The notes under the pieces were generated by a model that saw nothing but the letters and a program-made list of their open reading frames with translations, did no database searches and was not told where the DNA came from. This document shows, one piece after another, positions 1 to 5,595 of a DNA stretch of 5,595 nt. Each line of letters begins with the position of its first letter. Position 1 is the first letter of the stretch. The position numbers and the translations under genes were made by a program. This DNA is from an uncultured Gloeocapsa sp. (GTDB taxonomy: Bacteria; Cyanobacteriota; Cyanobacteriia; Cyanobacteriales; Gloeocapsaceae): the NCBI GenBank assembly GCA_937930495.1, contig CALGKL010000174.1, positions 1 to 5,595 of the forward strand, given 5' to 3'.

Positions 1-155
1 TCGATCGATTTTTATTCGGTTATGTCATCGATTTTCTCGATTTTCGCTTAATTAATTTCCCTGTCTTTAACTTAGCTGATACTTTTATTAATATCGGTAT
101 TTTTTTATTATTAATCTTGGCTTTTTTACCTAAAAAAAAGGCTAGGGGAATTTAG
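1..155 (+). CDS. lspA: Signal peptidase II (prolipoprotein signal peptidase), C-terminal fragment cut by window edge
   Basis: LspA is the inner-membrane aspartyl protease that removes signal peptides from prolipoproteins after lipid modification of the conserved cysteine. Only the last 50 codons are present, read from base 3 and ending at TAG 153-155; the gene's start lies left of the window. Seen directly: the fragment opens with DR, the end of the family's NxxDR motif, so its first Asp (bases 3-5) is one catalytic aspartate. It then reads FGYVIDFLDFRLINFPVFN, followed by LAD with the second catalytic aspartate at bases 78-80. A final transmembrane helix (about residues 28-42 of the fragment) precedes a short basic tail, PKKKARGI. 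Both catalytic residues are kept, so this is the edge of an intact gene and not a pseudogene. It is the only + strand gene here and converges on the 202-516 gene. The match to the family C-terminus is very strong. Confidence 0.95.
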   Translation, partial: DRFLFGYVIDFLDFRLINFPVFNLADTFINIGIFLLLILAFLPKKKARGI

Positions 156-192
156 TACTGAATCTTTTCTTCAGAACCCCTAATACCTTTTT
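132..192. terminator. Candidate bidirectional intrinsic terminator between convergent genes
   Basis: An outer 6-bp stem, TAGGGG (143-148) with CCCCTA (177-182), encloses an inner 5-bp stem, CTGAA (158-162) with TTCAG (170-174), with a 7-nt loop. On the - strand the outer stem is followed by a short spacer and then eight T (complement of A 132-139). On the + strand it is followed by ATACC and five T (188-192). It lies between the end of lspA (+) and the end of the small membrane protein (-), so it could stop transcription from both sides. The - strand T-run is made by the Lys codons of LspA, and the hairpin includes the lspA stop codon. The branched stem is weaker than a single long stem, so this is inferred and not certain. 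Confidence 0.55.
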
Positions 193-201
193 AGCTAATT
201 A

Positions 202-516
202 TTAACTAGCTGTTTGGGGAGAAGTTTTGCCACTGATAGCGGTGGAAGATTTACGACTAGTTTGTTTTTCCTCAGCGGGAACAAATTCGATGTGATTGAG
301 TAAAGTAGTCACAAAAGCGAATAGTAAGAAAGGTAAAGACAAAACCACAATTAAAGCCAAAGTAGCTAAAGCATAGATTTGACGAGTCCTACTCCACAGA
401 GCTAAAGTAGCTGCTAAGCTAACGAAGATAACGATCAACCAAACGATTATTTGACCATAGATATCACCAAAGTTTAAGGTACAAACCATGCGATATTTTT
501 GCAAATTGGAATCCAT
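202..516 (-). CDS. Small two-helix membrane protein of unknown function
   Basis: I do not recognise this 104-residue protein. It has two clear hydrophobic segments, about residues 21-41 (GQIIVWLIVIFVSLAATLAL) and 48-73 (tyrosine-alanine start, then a Leu/Val/Phe-rich stretch). They are joined by a short basic loop, WSRTRQ. A polar Ser/Thr/Lys-rich tail of about 30 residues (from about 75) looks disordered. The basic loop would favour a hairpin with the loop on the cytoplasmic side, but the tail is also basic, so topology is uncertain. There is no signal-peptide cleavage site of the usual kind and no cysteine pair or metal motif. The start used is ATG at 516; a second Met at residue 10 is a possible alternative, since only a weak GGAT lies upstream of the first. 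The gene stands alone: it converges with lspA, and its upstream neighbour ends 146 bases away. The clear membrane pattern and a terminator-like hairpin after it support a real gene. Confidence 0.75.
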   Translation of the reverse strand: MDSNLQKYRMVCTLNFGDIYGQIIVWLIVIFVSLAATLALWSRTRQIYALATLALIVVLSLPFLLFAFVTTLLNHIEFVPAEEKQTSRKSSTAISGKTSPQTAS

Positions 517-593
517 TATTTTAATCCGTGTCTAAGCTAAATCTGATTATTTAACTTTATTCTATCTCAATAAAAATTTAAAGTACCTAATCC

Positions 594-646
594 GGGAGAA
601 TAGGGAGAATGAAGAATAATCATTGTTTCACTCATTCTACATTCTC
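594..646. repeat. Imperfect inverted repeat with adjoining short direct repeat
   Basis: GAGAATGAAGAAT (605-617) is the reverse complement of ATTCTACATTCTC (634-646) except at one base, giving a potential 13-bp stem with one mismatch and a 16-nt loop. The left arm is part of a direct repeat, GGGAGAAT, at 594-601 and 603-610. The element fills the gap between the stop of the MIF-like gene and the small membrane gene. It has no T-run on the - strand, so it is not a classical intrinsic terminator. It may be an mRNA 3'-end stem or an intergenic repeat family of the host. This is a pattern seen in the sequence; its function is unknown. Confidence 0.5.
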
Positions 647-662
647 TTGTGAGGGTCTCTAG

Positions 663-1016
663 TTAACCAAAGGTTGAACCATTCCAACCCCACATAGTCC
701 CTTTAGCGTCAGCAAATTCGATATAGATGCGATTTTTCTCGATTCCAAGTTTTTCGTTAATTTGTTGACAAAATGCTTGACTCATGGCTTTAGTTTGGGT
801 AGGAGTCATATTCCCAATGCTTTTGATTTCGATATAACAGACGGGATCAAAAGTTCCCGCAAAACTCATCGGAATCCCGCCCTCAAAAGCGGTCATAACG
901 TAGGATTCAGGTTTACCAAGTTGTTTAGCTAGTTGACTAGAAAGAGTTTTGAGTAAGTCTTGGATTTGACTTGTCTCAGGTGGAGCAATAGAGGTTTGAA
1001 CTTTGATTAAAGGCAT
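663..1016 (-). CDS. MIF-like / phenylpyruvate tautomerase family protein
   Basis: This 117-residue protein belongs to the macrophage migration inhibitory factor branch of the tautomerase superfamily, small trimeric enzymes that use an N-terminal proline as catalytic base in keto-enol tautomerisation. Seen: it begins MP, so removal of Met exposes the catalytic Pro; the LGKPESYVM segment carries the conserved active-site Lys (K35); SIG at 66-68 and the C-terminal WGWNGSTFG match the family closely. Length equals that of MIF. Two differences stand out. The CxxC of animal MIF is absent (the site reads DPVCYIEI, with a single Cys), so thiol-oxidoreductase activity is not expected. The family's Asn after the YI of RVYIN is Glu here (RIYIEF), which may alter substrate preference. 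It starts at ATG 1016, only 6 nt after the stop of the diguanylate cyclase gene and without a visible Shine-Dalgarno, so it is probably cotranscribed and translationally coupled. The physiological substrate is unknown. Confidence 0.9.
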   Translation of the reverse strand: MPLIKVQTSIAPPETSQIQDLLKTLSSQLAKQLGKPESYVMTAFEGGIPMSFAGTFDPVCYIEIKSIGNMTPTQTKAMSQAFCQQINEKLGIEKNRIYIEFADAKGTMWGWNGSTFG

Positions 1017-1022
1017 AAAAAT

Positions 1023-1997
1023 CTAAATAAGATATTCTACTTTGTTAGAGAGAGAATTTTTACGCTGTTGTTTTTGCTGGTACATTCTTTGATCAGCTAT
1101 TTTAATAGTTTCCCACAAATCTGATTGGGGATCACGTTTAGCCCAACCTAGAGAAGCACGAATCTGATTAGCTTCCAACGCTTCAGCGATTCTAGCGACA
1201 ATTTTAGCCACTTCTGACTCATGAAGATCCAAAATCAGAATACCAAATTCATCTCCCCCAAATCTAGCGACTACATCCTCTTGACGAATATTTTTCAGTA
1301 AACATTCGGCGGTAGCTTGTAAGAGGCGATCGCCCGCTTGATGTCCTTGTTGATCGTTAACTATTTTGAGGTTATCTAAATCCAGGATAATCACACTAGC
1401 TAGTTGTCCATAACTTTTACAGCGTAATTCTTCGGCTTCGATTATTTTCCGCCATCCTTTACCGTTATAGATATTCGGAAGCCAATCCATTTCTGCTTCT
1501 TTTTGCGCCCGTTCGTAGAGTCGGGCGTTTTGTTGGGCTTTTAATTCATAGTGAAGTATAGTTGTTAATAATTGACTTTGTAATTCTATGAGTGAGCTTT
1601 CTTGGCGTATCTTTTCCGATTGGGGATTAGGATCAATCGCACAGAGAGTGCCAAAGAGACTTCCATCGGGATGAGAGAGAGGAATACCAATATAAGCACT
1701 AATAGGTACCAATTGACCGATTGGCGCTTCTAAATAAGCCTTAATTTGCTTAGAATTAGGAGCTATTTGTGGACCTAAACCCTTAACCATACGGGAACAA
1801 AAAGAATCAGACCATCTAAATACGTTACCCTGTTGCACTCCATAACCATGGTCACAAGCTGATAAAACGATCCAGTCTTCGGCTTCGACACGAGTAAACA
1901 TCCATAATTGAAAGCCTAGACGCTCGTGGAGAAAGTTGAGTACTGTTTTAACAGCGCTTTCAAAGCTAGAAAATGAAGTAATTATTGGTGTTTCCAT
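1023..1997 (-). CDS. GAF-GGDEF diguanylate cyclase
   Basis: A cytoplasmic signalling enzyme of 324 residues predicted to make cyclic di-GMP from two GTP under control of an N-terminal sensor. Numbering from ATG 1997: a GAF domain spans about 14-149 (SAYIGIPL, then GSLFGTLCAID), a coiled linker about 150-170, and the GGDEF domain about 171-309. Catalytic features are all present: LDLDNLKIVND with the metal Asp (D206) and guanine-contacting Asn (N214), GHQAGD (D223), and RFGGDEF with GGDEF at 247-251. An inhibitory I-site RQED lies exactly five residues before GGDEF, so product feedback is expected. The opening motif of the domain is unusual (DWLPNIYNGKGW where DxLTGLxNR is common). No bilin-lyase-type chromophore motif is obvious in the GAF, so the ligand is unknown. 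The frame is open up to a TTG at 2045, but that TTG has no ribosome site and coincides with a likely -35 box; ATG 1997, with AGGG about 9 nt upstream, is preferred. It is followed after 6 nt by the MIF-like gene. Confidence 0.9.
   Translation of the reverse strand: METPIITSFSSFESAVKTVLNFLHERLGFQLWMFTRVEAEDWIVLSACDHGYGVQQGNVFRWSDSFCSRMVKGLGPQIAPNSKQIKAYLEAPIGQLVPISAYIGIPLSHPDGSLFGTLCAIDPNPQSEKIRQESSLIELQSQLLTTILHYELKAQQNARLYERAQKEAEMDWLPNIYNGKGWRKIIEAEELRCKSYGQLASVIILDLDNLKIVNDQQGHQAGDRLLQATAECLLKNIRQEDVVARFGGDEFGILILDLHESEVAKIVARIAEALEANQIRASLGWAKRDPQSDLWETIKIADQRMYQQKQQRKNSLSNKVEYLI
1326..1333. repeat. HIP1 palindrome
   Basis: GCGATCGC, here in the extended form GGCGATCGCC (1325-1334), lies inside the GGDEF coding region. 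This octamer is hugely over-represented in many cyanobacterial genomes and supports the assignment of the host. It contains the GATC methylation site. Confidence 0.8.
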
Positions 1998-2017
1998 CCT
2001 CACTATCCCTAAGACAA

Positions 2018-2045
2018 AATCTAGGTTAATTTTATCAATTGCCAA
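2018..2045 (-). promoter_or_regulatory. Candidate promoter of the diguanylate cyclase-MIF unit
   Basis: On the - strand TTGGCA (2040-2045, five of six matches to the -35 consensus) is separated by 16 nt from TAGATT (2018-2023, four of six matches to -10). Transcription would begin near 2011, leaving a leader of about 14 nt before ATG 1997. The -35 box contains the alternative TTG start codon at 2045, so if the promoter is real that longer start cannot be used. Found by eye; moderate support only. Confidence 0.35.
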
Positions 2046-2089
2046 CAGTAACTAGAGGGAAGAGTTTAGTCTAGGATTTCGATGTCAAA

Positions 2090-2111
2090 GGGGAGATGAC
2101 AAAATCTCCCC
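2090..2111 (-). terminator. Hairpin downstream of heme oxygenase, possible terminator
   Basis: GGGGAGAT (2090-2097) and ATCTCCCC (2104-2111) form a perfect 8-bp GC-rich stem with a 6-nt loop, starting about 31 nt past the ho1 stop codon in the direction of transcription. On the - strand only three T follow it, which is poor for an intrinsic terminator. On the + strand a run of five T lies a few bases beyond, but there is no + strand gene to stop. It probably ends or protects the 3' end of the ho1 message and separates it from the cyclase unit. Confidence 0.5.
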
Positions 2112-2142
2112 CAAGGTTTTTCTAATGTCGAAAAAATATTTT

Positions 2143-2868
2143 TTATTCAGAAACCGTTGCCAAATCAGTATCAGTACTACCACGAGTACGACGTCTAGTC
2201 AAGGTATTAAAGAGCATGATTCCAATGGCTTTAATCAGATTGCCTTCTAATTCTTGGAACATTTTCATGTTCATTTTAAAAGCTTCGTTAGCTTCCGTCA
2301 CAATTTGGTCTGCGGTCCCCTGATCTATCTCTAACTCATCGAGTGCTTGACGATATTGATTCTTAAAGGCTTTTTCATCGGCGATCTCTTCAAACTCATA
2401 GAAAGCAGTACCAGACCCTTCCTCTAGATTCATCGCTTGTTGAGCGATTTTTTTCAGAATTTGTCCACCAGATAAATCACCGAGATAACGAGTATAGGAA
2501 TGAGCAACCAATAACTCAGGTTGTTGACTAGCTATTTCGTGAATGCGTTGTACATAAGCTTCTCCAGCGGGAGAGAGTTTAATTTCTTGACGCCAATTAG
2601 GACCATAGTAGTAGTAGAGATCTTTTTCTAAGCTTTTTTCTCTATTCAACTCAGAAAAATAAATTTTACCAACTATGGGATGATCTTTGAGTTTAGTCAT
2701 CTCTTCTTCCATAGCTTGATAGACGAAGTAGAGGTTACTGACTAGTTTACGGTAGGAGTTTTTTTCCACAACGCCTTTTAAAAAACACTTGACGAAACCA
2801 ACGTTTTCAGCCATAGTGTGAGATTTTTTTGTTCCTTCGCGTAATTGAGTTGCTAAATTTATACTCAT
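2143..2868 (-). CDS. ho1: Heme oxygenase (biliverdin-producing)
   Basis: Heme oxygenase cleaves heme with O2 and electrons from reduced ferredoxin, giving biliverdin IX-alpha, CO and iron; in cyanobacteria this is the first committed step to phycobilins and the phytochrome chromophore. The enzyme is soluble. Seen: the N-terminus MSINLATQLREGTKKSH is the cyanobacterial HO1 signature, with the proximal heme ligand His at residue 17. The distal-helix motif YLGDLSGGQ (glycines and Asp at about 130-135) lets heme and O2 bind. Length from this start is 241 residues, about the size of the Synechocystis enzyme. The frame stays open with ATG at 2922, which would add 18 unfamiliar residues; ATG 2868 fits the family and lies downstream of a candidate promoter that would exclude the longer start. 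No clear Shine-Dalgarno precedes it. The thiC terminator lies upstream and a stable hairpin downstream, so it looks monocistronic. No sign of damage. Confidence 0.97.
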   Translation of the reverse strand: MSINLATQLREGTKKSHTMAENVGFVKCFLKGVVEKNSYRKLVSNLYFVYQAMEEEMTKLKDHPIVGKIYFSELNREKSLEKDLYYYYGPNWRQEIKLSPAGEAYVQRIHEIASQQPELLVAHSYTRYLGDLSGGQILKKIAQQAMNLEEGSGTAFYEFEEIADEKAFKNQYRQALDELEIDQGTADQIVTEANEAFKMNMKMFQELEGNLIKAIGIMLFNTLTRRRTRGSTDTDLATVSE

Positions 2869-2904
2869 CTTAAATTTTAATGCTATGTTAAGAGTCTGCC
2901 TAAT

Positions 2905-2933
2905 TTTGTAGCTTAAACCCATTTGCTGCTCAA
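2905..2933 (-). promoter_or_regulatory. Candidate ho1 promoter
   Basis: On the - strand TTGAGC (2928-2933) and TACAAA (2905-2910) are 17 nt apart, each matching four of six sigma-70 consensus bases. Transcription would start near 2898, giving a leader of about 30 nt to ATG 2868. The longer alternative ATG at 2922 would lie between the two boxes and not be transcribed. Located after the thiC terminator, consistent with independent expression of ho1. Confidence 0.4.
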
Positions 2934-2952
2934 TGAGATTAAGTTTTTTTAC

Positions 2953-2993
2953 AAAAAAAACAAATACCCCCGCCCAGTTGTCAGGGATATTTG
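2953..2993 (-). terminator. Intrinsic terminator of thiC
   Basis: Read on the - strand, CAAATATCCC (from 2993) pairs with GGGGTATTTG (ending at 2961) as a 10-bp stem with one G-U pair and a 13-nt loop, directly followed by eight T (complement of A 2953-2960). It begins 18 bases after the thiC stop codon. The stem, placement and uninterrupted T-run make this the clearest terminator in the window; it insulates ho1 from riboswitch-controlled thiC transcription. Confidence 0.88.
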
Positions 2994-3011
2994 ACTAATT
3001 TCTGTTCTATT

Positions 3012-4409
<1,398 letters not shown>

Positions 4410-4410
4410 T

Positions 4411-4494
4411 CACAGCTTCCCTCCGCTGGTATTACCCAGTCTCAGGTTCTTAGGGTCTATCTCAGCCTGGTTTAGCCAAGCACCCCTAGCTATA
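4411..4494 (-). promoter_or_regulatory. TPP riboswitch (THI element)
   Basis: The leader of thiC folds as a canonical thiamine-pyrophosphate aptamer. On the - strand: P1 TATAGCT (4494-4488) pairs with AGCTGTG (4417-4411); GGGGTGC opens P2 and is closed by ACCC; a short P3 (CTTGG/CCAGG, loop CTAAA) leads into the conserved CTGAGA (4460-4465), which recognises the pyrimidine; GAACCTGA follows; P5 CTGG/CCAG has loop GTAATA; and GCGGAGGGAAGCTG completes the pyrophosphate-binding arm. All invariant boxes are present. Only 19 nt separate P1 from the start codon and no T-run hairpin lies between, so control is most likely at translation initiation and not by premature termination (inference). High TPP should reduce ThiC synthesis. 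Confidence 0.97.
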
Positions 4495-4501
4495 ACCCGA
4501 A

Positions 4502-4530
4502 ACTATAGCATAAGTTTTTATTTTTAGCAA
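4502..4530 (-). promoter_or_regulatory. Candidate thiC promoter
   Basis: On the - strand TTGCTA (4525-4530) lies 17 nt upstream of TATAGT (4502-4507), which matches five of six -10 bases and carries an extended-10 TGC directly before it. The predicted transcription start, near 4495, falls right at the first base of the riboswitch P1 helix, so the RNA would begin with the aptamer. This fit raises confidence above that of a box match alone. Confidence 0.6.
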
Positions 4531-4570
4531 TCTGATTGAGTAACCAATTCCCTTTAAGTAAACACTCTCA

Positions 4571-4843
4571 TTATTCTTGCCGATTATTTTGATTTAAATT
4601 TTTAATTTTTTCCAGGGAAGCTAAATATTTTTTGAGGATATCTTCTACTTGTTTTAATACTTCTAAATCGGCGGATTTAAGACGTCCTTGTTTAGCGATT
4701 TCTTCTAGTTGTTGTTTTTGTCTTAAAAAGTCAATAACTAGATAGATCTTATCTTTTTCTTCCTCTATTAATTGGGTAATTTCTAAACCTTTTGTCAGAA
4801 ATTGTAACCCTTCAGTTAAAATAGTATCGAAAGGATTAGCCAA
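4571..4843 (-). CDS. Short helical protein of unknown function, overlapping upstream gene
   Basis: I do not recognise this 90-residue protein. It is highly charged (many Lys and Glu) and Leu-rich, with spacing suggesting two amphipathic helices or a coiled coil (about residues 21-50 and 57-84). There is no cysteine, no membrane segment, and no internal Met. The only plausible start is TTG at 4843; no ATG or GTG was found in frame over about 45 nt upstream, and no ribosome site precedes the TTG. It overlaps the end of the upstream gene by 28 nt (4816-4843) in another frame, which points to translational coupling. Opening residues ANPFDTILTEGLQFL read like a genuine N-terminus. Without coupling or homologues it could be a chance frame, but length, charge pattern and position favour a real gene. 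It may act as a soluble partner of the overlapping membrane-anchored protein; this is a guess from context only. Confidence 0.65.
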   Translation of the reverse strand: MANPFDTILTEGLQFLTKGLEITQLIEEEKDKIYLVIDFLRQKQQLEEIAKQGRLKSADLEVLKQVEDILKKYLASLEKIKNLNQNNRQE

Positions 4844-5565
4844 ATGGTAATCGCTGTTGCTGTCGCTAGGAAGGCTGTATTGAATAAAGTTTTTTTTTCC
4901 GTTGCTGAGGTGGGGGTTAATTCCGTGGTAGTAATCCGATTAGATAAACCGCGCCAGACTTTGATTTTTTCTAAATCTGTTGCTGATTTAATCGTAGTAA
5001 TTACTATTAAGATTTGGTAATTATTAGGCAAACAATTGGTTTTAATTTCTAGGGCTAATTGTTGTCTTAAAACTTGATTATTATTCCCCAATTGGGAGGG
5101 AGTATAGATATTATTATAATAGTTAAGTTCAACCAAATTAGGTAAGTTACTGAGGGAGTCGGTATCAAGGTTAAAACTGTTATCTGAGTTAGGGTCTCGG
5201 TGGATAGATTCTTCCAGAGGATTAGCTAATTTTCCCTCTAAAGCAGCTACGGTTAAAGCACGTATAGTAGCTTCATCTGGGGTAATCCAAAGTAAAGAAT
5301 TACGAATTTTTCGCCCAAGAAAATCTACTGCAGGTGAGGTTGCTTCTAAACCGGTAATATATAAGATAAAATCCTGTCTGTCTCTAGCTAAAACTAAAGA
5401 AAAAGTTTGACTATCAATCAGAGAAACCAAAGACAAGCGATTGAGAATCTCTGGAATAGCAATAACTTGGTTATCTCCCTGGATTTTTAACCAACAGTAA
5501 TCATCTTCGGGTGCGATTCCCCGACTTTGAATATAGATAGAGGTATTATTATTCAACTGAGCCAT
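4816..5565 (-). CDS. Tail-anchored membrane protein of unknown function
   Basis: I do not recognise this 249-residue protein. It has three visible parts. An N-terminal region of about 120 residues looks like a folded alpha/beta domain, with a strand-rich core (SLVLARDRQDFILYITGL), then GRKIRNSLLWITPDEATIRAL. A low-complexity Asn/Ser/Asp-rich stretch (about 122-165) follows, then a second strand-containing region (YQILIVITTIKSATDLEKI) of about 170-205. The last 22 or so residues form one hydrophobic helix ending at the C-terminus (TAFLATATAITIWLILSILF), so the protein is probably a tail-anchored protein with its bulk in the cytoplasm. There is no signal peptide and no catalytic motif that I can name. 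Start is ATG 5565 with AGGGG ending 4 nt before it. It overlaps the next gene by 28 nt and likely forms an operon with it. Promoter is not visible within the 30 bases left in the window. Confidence 0.85.
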   Translation of the reverse strand: MAQLNNNTSIYIQSRGIAPEDDYCWLKIQGDNQVIAIPEILNRLSLVSLIDSQTFSLVLARDRQDFILYITGLEATSPAVDFLGRKIRNSLLWITPDEATIRALTVAALEGKLANPLEESIHRDPNSDNSFNLDTDSLSNLPNLVELNYYNNIYTPSQLGNNNQVLRQQLALEIKTNCLPNNYQILIVITTIKSATDLEKIKVWRGLSNRITTTELTPTSATEKKTLFNTAFLATATAITIWLILSILF

Positions 5566-5569
5566 TTTT

Positions 5570-5574
5570 CCCCT
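5570..5574 (-). promoter_or_regulatory. Ribosome binding site of the tail-anchored protein gene
   Basis: AGGGG on the - strand, ending 4 nt before ATG 5565, within an A-rich stretch. It supports the chosen start. Confidence 0.6.
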
Positions 5575-5595
5575 TTTAAAACTACAAAACCATCG

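Noticed and set aside
1550..1960. GAF domain of the cyclase as a bilin-binding photosensor fed by the nearby heme oxygenase
   Set aside because: The attraction was the proximity to ho1, but the Cys residues (in SACDHG and DSFCSR) do not sit in a phytochrome or cyanobacteriochrome chromophore motif that I recognise, and the sequence reads like the common non-bilin GAF of this enzyme type.
2090..2121. The 2090-2111 hairpin as a + strand terminator
   Set aside because: The five T on the + side are offset from the stem and there is no + strand gene for thousands of bases upstream that would need it; lspA ends at 155 with its own hairpin.
2869..2922. 18-residue N-terminal extension of heme oxygenase as a targeting sequence
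   Set aside because: It is not part of known cyanobacterial HO1 proteins, has no ribosome site considered good, and lies across a likely promoter.
4531..4570. Terminator after the 4571-4843 gene
   Set aside because: Only a 4-bp ATTG/CAAT pairing is visible, with no GC-rich stem or T-run next to it, so read-through into thiC cannot be excluded but no terminator can be claimed.

Overview
This window looks like ordinary chromosome from an AT-rich cyanobacterium. The evidence is a cyanobacterial-type heme oxygenase (the first step of bilin and phycobilisome-pigment synthesis), a long-form ThiC whose N-terminus matches the cyanobacterial/plant type, a cyanobacterial-style MIF-like tautomerase, and two copies of the HIP1 palindrome GCGATCGC. 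I see no insertion sequence, phage gene, CRISPR array, tRNA or rRNA. The species cannot be named from this stretch.

Layout. The left edge (1-155, + strand) is the last 50 codons of lspA, signal peptidase II; this is the only + strand gene. It converges on a small two-helix membrane protein (202-516, -), and a hairpin with T-runs on both sides lies between them as a candidate bidirectional terminator. All other genes are on the - strand. Reading leftward from the right edge they are: an unrecognised tail-anchored protein (4816-5565) overlapping a short helical protein (4571-4843); thiC (3012-4391), preceded by a textbook TPP riboswitch and its own promoter and followed by a strong intrinsic terminator; heme oxygenase ho1 (2143-2868) with its own candidate promoter; a GAF-GGDEF diguanylate cyclase (1023-1997); and, 6 nt downstream, a MIF/phenylpyruvate-tautomerase-like protein (663-1016).

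How the genes work together. They fall into separate transcription units and do not form one pathway. ThiC makes the pyrimidine half of thiamine and is feedback-controlled by TPP through the leader RNA. HO1 opens heme to biliverdin for phycobilins and phytochrome chromophores. The cyclase and the tautomerase are almost certainly cotranscribed; no functional link between them is known to me. The two genes upstream of thiC overlap by 28 nt and are probably translationally coupled. They are the least understood part of the window and the best candidate for undescribed biology, but nothing in the sequence reveals their function.

Start corrections. The longest reading frames of ho1 and of the cyclase extend upstream of the likely real starts (2868 and 1997). 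In both cases a candidate promoter overlaps or lies downstream of the longer start. No gap between genes exceeds 300 bases; the longest (4392-4570) holds the riboswitch and promoter of thiC.
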